Below are positions 6,929 through 10,114 of a DNA stretch of 10,114 nt, one piece after another (the stretch's first letter is position 1; every line of letters starts with the position of its first letter). The DNA is from Clostridia bacterium (lineage in GTDB: Bacteria; Bacillota; Clostridia; Oscillospirales; CAG-272). The notes under the pieces were generated by a model that saw nothing but the letters and a program-made list of their open reading frames with translations, searched no databases and was not told the origin of the DNA. The position numbers were made by a program, and so were the translations under genes. Where the stretch lies: NCBI GenBank assembly GCA_017958705.1, contig JAGDCE010000218.1, forward strand, positions 1-10,114, given 5' to 3'.

Positions 6929-7002
6929 TGGAGCGGATGAGGGGAATCGAACCCCCATAGCCAGCTTGGAAGGCTGGTATTCTACCACTGAACTACATCC
7001 GC
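6929..7002 (-). tRNA. tRNA-Gly (anticodon UCC)
   Basis: Read on the - strand, the 74 bases fold as a full cloverleaf. The acceptor stem is GCGGATG/CATCCGC and the D arm has AGTGGTA. The anticodon arm is CCAGC-CTTCCAA-GCTGG, giving anticodon TCC and decoding GGA/GGG glycine codons. A 4-base variable loop is followed by a T arm with loop TTCGATT, discriminator T and a genome-encoded CCA (6929-6931). It has its own promoter at 7028-7056. Confidence 0.97.
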
Positions 7003-7027
7003 GTGTTCTTTTGTTCGGACGTTAGAT

Positions 7028-7056
7028 ATAATATCACAAAAAAACCGCTTTGTCAA
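7028..7056 (-). promoter_or_regulatory. Promoter of tRNA-Gly
   Basis: On the - strand, a consensus -35 TTGACA (7051-7056), a 17-bp spacer containing a T7 run, and an extended -10 TGATATTAT (hexamer 7028-7033). It ends 25 bases before the mature tRNA 5' end at 7002. It is close to full consensus, as expected for a stable RNA gene. Confidence 0.88.
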
Positions 7057-7098
7057 GACCGAAACGATATTTTTTGTATTTTAATTTATAAAAAATAC

Positions 7099-7127
7099 TT
7101 GCTAAATCCGATAATGGATGCTATAAT
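7099..7127 (+). promoter_or_regulatory. Promoter of the NERD-like/FAD dehydrogenase unit
   Basis: TTGCTA (7099-7104), a 17-bp spacer and a perfect TATAAT (7122-7127). It lies about 33 bases before the ATG at 7160, back to back with the tRNA promoter. The two -35 boxes are 42 bp apart. Confidence 0.85.
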
Positions 7128-7159
7128 GAAACAGTAGTTGTGCGTAAGGGGAATCGCTC

Positions 7160-7813
7160 ATGGAATTTCTTCGTGTAGTACTGATCATAATCGGCGGCGC
7201 GGCGTTCGTCATACTTATAGCCGCGCTGATATCCACGTTCTATCACAGACAGAGGGACCGCGCCCGCAAAGGCAAAAGCCTGTCGCCCCGTGAAGAACTT
7301 GATTATTTTCTGACTGACAACAACTACAGACAAAACGTCTTCATCTCCCTTTACTTCCCCGTCCTCGCGGAAGGGACCGTCAAGACTCATCATTATCAGC
7401 GCGCGGACGCGGTGGTAGTGACGAACGGCGGCATACTGATCCTTACCGTGTTCGACAGACCCGGCAGGATAGACAACGCGGACGACGAGCTCTGGGTCGT
7501 TATAAAGGACGACGACAGACGCGAGATCGAAAGCCCGCTCGTATCGGCTGAAAAATGCAAACAGGCGATCCACGCCGTTATGAAACGCGCGGGATACGGA
7601 AAGGTGCCGATATACTCGACCGTGATCTTCATCAACGACGAATCGATCCCCCTTGCAGGCGACGATGATATCGTATATATGTCCGAGCTTGAAAAACTGC
7701 TTCACGATCTCGGCAGGCAGTCGGTGCTCGGCAAGATCGATCAGTTTTACGTGAGCCGTGCGATAAGATCCGCGGGAATGACTAAGGAAAAGATAAGAAA
7801 AAATAAATTGTGA
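7160..7813 (+). CDS. Membrane-anchored NERD-like domain protein, probably without nuclease activity
   Basis: A 217-residue protein with one N-terminal membrane helix (residues ~5-26), followed by a basic stretch (YHRQRDRARKGK) that would place the rest in the cytoplasm. Residues ~55-160 follow the nuclease-related domain (NERD) pattern: RADAVVVTNGGILILTVFD, RPGRI, LWVV, the SPLVSAEKCKQAI block (family NPl.Q) and VPIYSTVIF. In active NERD/PD-(D/E)XK folds the strand after the G reads like E-x-K, but here it is TVFD. The catalytic Glu and Lys therefore appear to be missing, while the Asp in RAD is kept. Family assignment is by pattern and moderately sure. AAGGGG (7146-7151) lies 8 bases before the ATG. 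The next gene starts 13 bp after the stop, so they form one transcript. Confidence 0.75.
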   Translation: MEFLRVVLIIIGGAAFVILIAALISTFYHRQRDRARKGKSLSPREELDYFLTDNNYRQNVFISLYFPVLAEGTVKTHHYQRADAVVVTNGGILILTVFDRPGRIDNADDELWVVIKDDDRREIESPLVSAEKCKQAIHAVMKRAGYGKVPIYSTVIFINDESIPLAGDDDIVYMSELEKLLHDLGRQSVLGKIDQFYVSRAIRSAGMTKEKIRKNKL

Positions 7814-7826
7814 TACGGAGTTTTAT

Positions 7827-9200
7827 ATGGATAAATATGATGTTGTGATAATCGGCGGCGGGATCGGCGGACTTATGACGGCGTATTCGCTGATAACGAA
7901 TGATCCCGGACTTAAAATATGCATGCTCGAGCGCGGCAACGCGATAAGGCGCCGCGTCTGCCCGATGCTCACCGGCGCTTCTGATACGTGTCTGCGCTGC
8001 AAAAACTGCGCTATAATGGAAGGTATGGCGGGAGCCGGGGCGTTTTCCGACGGTAAATACGTCATCTCCACCGAATACGGCGGCTGGCTGACAGAATTCA
8101 TGCCGGATCAGACCGTTATAGATTACATTGAAAAAGCCGACAAGATACTCGTCTCGTTCGGCGCGACGACCGAGCGGTTCATGCCGAGTGACGAGCTGAA
8201 ACAGCGCTGCCTGCGTTACGATCTGCATATGGCTCAAGCTCAGGTAAAGCATCTCGGCACCGATTCCAACTACGACACCATGGTCAAGCTCATCGACTAT
8301 CTGTCCGAGAAGATCAACATCATAACCAACGCGCCCGTGTCTGACATTGACGTCAAGCTGCATACCGTCACTTATTCAAACTGCGGCAGCGATCACAAGG
8401 TAAAGGGCGACAGGATAATCGTCGCGGTCGGCCGCGCCGGCTCTGGATTCTTCTCCGACTGGTGCAAAAAGAACGACATACCGCTTGAAAACAACCAGGT
8501 GGATATCGGCGTGCGCGTTGAACTGCCGGCGATCATCTGGCAGGATTTCGCCGAAAAGATATACGAGCCGAAGATCTGGTACCGTTCAAAAGTCTATGGG
8601 GACAAGACGCGTATGTTCTGCTTTAACGACCGCGGTTCGGTCGTCATGGAAAACACGGACGGCGTACTTACGGTCAACGGACATTCATACCGCGACGAGG
8701 CGAAAAAGACGAAGAACACGAACTTCGCTCTGCTCGCTACGATGAAATTCACCCATCCGTTCAACAACCCGATAGAATACGCACGCCACGTGGCAAGCCT
8801 TTCAAATCTGATGTCCGGCGGTTCCGTTCTCGTTCAGCGGCTCGGAGATCTTCGCCGCGGCAGACGTACGGACGAGAAACGTATCGCGGCGTCGACTACG
8901 CGTCCTACACTCAAAGCCGTCCCCGGCGATCTCTCGCTCTGCATGCCCAAGCGTCAGCTCGACAACATAATCGAAACGATCGACGCGCTCGATCAGATCG
9001 CGCCGGGCACCGCGAACTACGATACTCTGCTCTACGGCGTCGAATGCAAGTATTATTCCGCAAGACCTCTGTGCAATGATTTCGAACTTGCCGGAACGGA
9101 AGGCATTTACGCGATAGGCGACGGCGCGGGGTTCACCCGTTCGCTGTCCCAGGCCGCGGCAAACGGTCTGTATGTTGCAGACAAAATACTGGGTAAATAA
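7827..9200 (+). CDS. FAD-dependent dehydrogenase, COG2509 type
   Basis: A 457-residue cytosolic flavoprotein. The N-terminal Rossmann motif VVIIGGGIGGL (7-17) binds FAD. Residues 45-61 hold a cysteine cluster, C45-x9-C55-x2-C58-x2-C61, followed by GAGAFSDGK. This arrangement is typical of the COG2509 'FAD-dependent dehydrogenase' family, whose physiological substrate is generally not established. An internal segment IIVAVGRAGSG and the C-terminal GIYAIGDGAGFTRSLSQAAANG complete the FAD-binding fold. The length matches the family. The cysteines could hold an Fe-S cluster or zinc; this is inference. A GGAG at 7817-7820 is well placed for the ATG. The gene follows the NERD-like gene by 13 bp. 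No clear terminator follows before the next promoter. Confidence 0.87.
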   Translation: MDKYDVVIIGGGIGGLMTAYSLITNDPGLKICMLERGNAIRRRVCPMLTGASDTCLRCKNCAIMEGMAGAGAFSDGKYVISTEYGGWLTEFMPDQTVIDYIEKADKILVSFGATTERFMPSDELKQRCLRYDLHMAQAQVKHLGTDSNYDTMVKLIDYLSEKINIITNAPVSDIDVKLHTVTYSNCGSDHKVKGDRIIVAVGRAGSGFFSDWCKKNDIPLENNQVDIGVRVELPAIIWQDFAEKIYEPKIWYRSKVYGDKTRMFCFNDRGSVVMENTDGVLTVNGHSYRDEAKKTKNTNFALLATMKFTHPFNNPIEYARHVASLSNLMSGGSVLVQRLGDLRRGRRTDEKRIAASTTRPTLKAVPGDLSLCMPKRQLDNIIETIDALDQIAPGTANYDTLLYGVECKYYSARPLCNDFELAGTEGIYAIGDGAGFTRSLSQAAANGLYVADKILGK

Positions 9201-9239
9201 ACTGTTTGTTAATAATTCTTTAAATACTGCCCCATATAA

Positions 9240-9268
9240 TTGACTTTTGGCTTTAAACGTAGTAAAAT
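9240..9268 (+). promoter_or_regulatory. Promoter of the riboswitch-ATPase transcript
   Basis: -35 TTGACT (9240-9245), a 17-bp spacer and -10 TAAAAT (9263-9268). The expected start is near 9275, just upstream of the aptamer. Confidence 0.85.
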
Positions 9269-9283
9269 ACACACAGTTGAATA

Positions 9284-9388
9284 TCCGTGAGGGAGTAATT
9301 TGGCGCGAAAGCGCTTCGGCAGGATCAACAGCCGGCGGTAATCCCGTCTGGTCCTGTCGGTACGAATAAAGTATAAATGAGACTCATA
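9284..9388 (+). promoter_or_regulatory. yybP-ykoY manganese riboswitch aptamer
   Basis: Diagnostic parts are present in order. The 5' P1 strand GTGAG (9287-9291) runs into loop L1 GGAGTAA. Next come a GCGC-GAAA-GCGC hairpin (9303-9314) and a 10-bp helix (9317-9326 with 9350-9359) that carries the L3-type ATCAACA. The 3' end is ATGAGACTCAT, whose CTCAT (9383-9387) closes P1. In this family L1 and L3 dock and bind Mn2+. The element leads directly into a P-type cation ATPase, a typical target. P1 closure takes bases needed by the terminator that follows, so metal binding should turn the gene on. Confidence 0.9.
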
Positions 9389-9419
9389 CATTTTCAAATG
9401 TATGGGTCTCTGTTTTTTT
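9379..9419 (+). terminator. Riboswitch-controlled intrinsic terminator
   Basis: A 15-bp stem (9379-9393 with 9396-9410, one wobble) with a minimal loop is followed by T7 (9413-9419). Its 5' arm includes CTCAT, which is also the 3' strand of riboswitch P1, so the two structures exclude each other. Without Mn2+ the terminator should form and the ATPase stays off. Confidence 0.92.
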
Positions 9420-9440
9420 GAGCAGGACACTGCTTGAAAA

Positions 9441-9448
9441 AGAAAGGA
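9441..9448 (+). promoter_or_regulatory. Ribosome binding site of the P-type ATPase
   Basis: AGAAAGGA lies 6 bases before the ATG at 9455. It fixes the start just downstream of the riboswitch terminator. Confidence 0.8.
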
Positions 9449-9454
9449 TATAAA

Positions 9455-10114
9455 ATGAAATACTACCTGAAACCGATCGATGAAACTCTGTCGGATCTCG
9501 GTACCGGTCTTTCCGGTCTTTCTTCCGCCGAAGCGGAAAAGAGGCTTTCTGAGAACGGTAAAAACAAGCTTGCGGAAGCTAAGAAGGAATCGATAATCCA
9601 CATGTTTTTCCGTCAGCTCGCGGATCCGATGATAATAATCCTCATCGTGGCGGCGATTATATCGGCCGTGATCGCGATCACGCAGAAGGAATCCTTCGCC
9701 GACGTCATCATAATCGGCGTCGTCGTAATCCTCAACGCGGTGCTCGGCGTTTATCAGGAAAACAAAGCTGAAAAAGCGATAGAAGCGCTGCAGCAAATGA
9801 CGGCGGCGACCTCTAAGGTCATACGGGACGGCGTGCTCCGCGTGATCAAGAGCGAAGATCTCGTCATCGGAGACATAATCGTGCTCGAAGCTGGCGATTC
9901 GGTCCCCGCCGACGCGAGGATAATCGAATGTGCCTCTATGAAAGCCGAAGAATCTGCGCTCACCGGCGAATCTGTGCCCGTAAACAAAACAGTCATGACG
10001 CTTAGCGCGAAGGAAGACGGAAACGTTCCTCTCGGCGACCGCACGAACATGGTCTACATGGGATCGACCATCGTATACGGTCACGGCAAAGCGGTCATCA
10101 CCGCCGCCGGTATG
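9455..10114 (+). CDS. P-type cation-transporting ATPase (Ca2+/Mn2+ type), 3' end outside window
   Basis: The frame is open for 220 codons from the ATG to the window end, so the gene is partial and its stop is not seen. Residues ~1-50 form the cation-ATPase N-terminal domain (LSSAEAEKRLSENGKNKL). Two membrane helices lie at about 58-76 and 83-100. The actuator domain follows, with VIRDG, VIGDIIVLEAGDSVPADARI and the phosphatase loop T170-G-E-S173. The pattern fits the P2A group (SERCA/PMR1-like), which exports Ca2+ or Mn2+. The phosphorylation motif DKTGT and ion-site helices lie beyond the window. The riboswitch upstream indicates Mn2+ as a physiological inducer and likely cargo, though Ca2+ transport cannot be excluded. 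Confidence 0.93.
   Translation, partial: MKYYLKPIDETLSDLGTGLSGLSSAEAEKRLSENGKNKLAEAKKESIIHMFFRQLADPMIIILIVAAIISAVIAITQKESFADVIIIGVVVILNAVLGVYQENKAEKAIEALQQMTAATSKVIRDGVLRVIKSEDLVIGDIIVLEAGDSVPADARIIECASMKAEESALTGESVPVNKTVMTLSAKEDGNVPLGDRTNMVYMGSTIVYGHGKAVITAAGM

Noticed and set aside
7782..8363. A 193-codon open frame on the - strand opposite the FAD dehydrogenase
   Set aside because: It lies opposite the FAD-binding and cysteine motifs of a well-supported gene.
9209..10084. A 291-codon open frame on the - strand opposite the riboswitch and ATPase
   Set aside because: The + strand holds a clear riboswitch, terminator and P-type ATPase motifs. The antisense product is rich in Arg, Asp, His and Tyr and matches nothing recognised.

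Overview
The window looks like a chromosomal piece from an anaerobic Gram-positive bacterium, most likely an uncultured gut-type Clostridia (Oscillospiraceae or Christensenellales-like). The evidence is sigma-A type promoters with 17-bp spacers, AAGGAG-type ribosome binding sites, AT-rich intergenic DNA between genes of moderate GC, a yybP-ykoY (Mn2+) riboswitch of clostridial form, and a surface protein with a variant Gram-positive C-terminal anchor. No phage, transposon or CRISPR signature was seen.

Left (1-2537, + strand): two adjacent genes for secreted proteins built from the same ~100-residue OB-fold-like repeat. The first is cut by the window edge and ends without an anchor. The second is complete, with a signal peptide, a distinct N-terminal beta domain, three repeats and a C-terminal membrane segment. 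A two-way terminator (2550-2586) separates them from the converging operon.

Centre (2592-6773, - strand): a tightly packed five-gene operon read right to left. It encodes a HAD 5'-nucleotidase/guanylate-kinase-like fusion, two tandem DHH-DHHA1 phosphoesterases, SurE, and a small Tic20/DUF4870-like membrane protein. Three junctions overlap by 4-8 bp. Four of the five genes belong to families that make, break or phosphorylate nucleoside monophosphates, so this is probably a nucleotide-turnover unit. It is the most novel part of the window. A good promoter lies inside the longest open frame of the first gene, which argues for a start at 6773. Upstream is a tRNA-Gly(UCC) gene with its own promoter and a terminator hairpin.

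Right (7099-9200, + strand): a divergent promoter drives a two-gene unit. It encodes a membrane-anchored NERD-like protein whose nuclease motif appears lost, and a COG2509-type FAD-dependent dehydrogenase with an N-terminal cysteine cluster.

Far right (9240-10114, + strand): a promoter, a yybP-ykoY manganese riboswitch with an overlapping intrinsic terminator, and the 5' part of a P-type cation ATPase. Together these form a Mn2+-induced metal export unit. The ATPase gene runs off the window.
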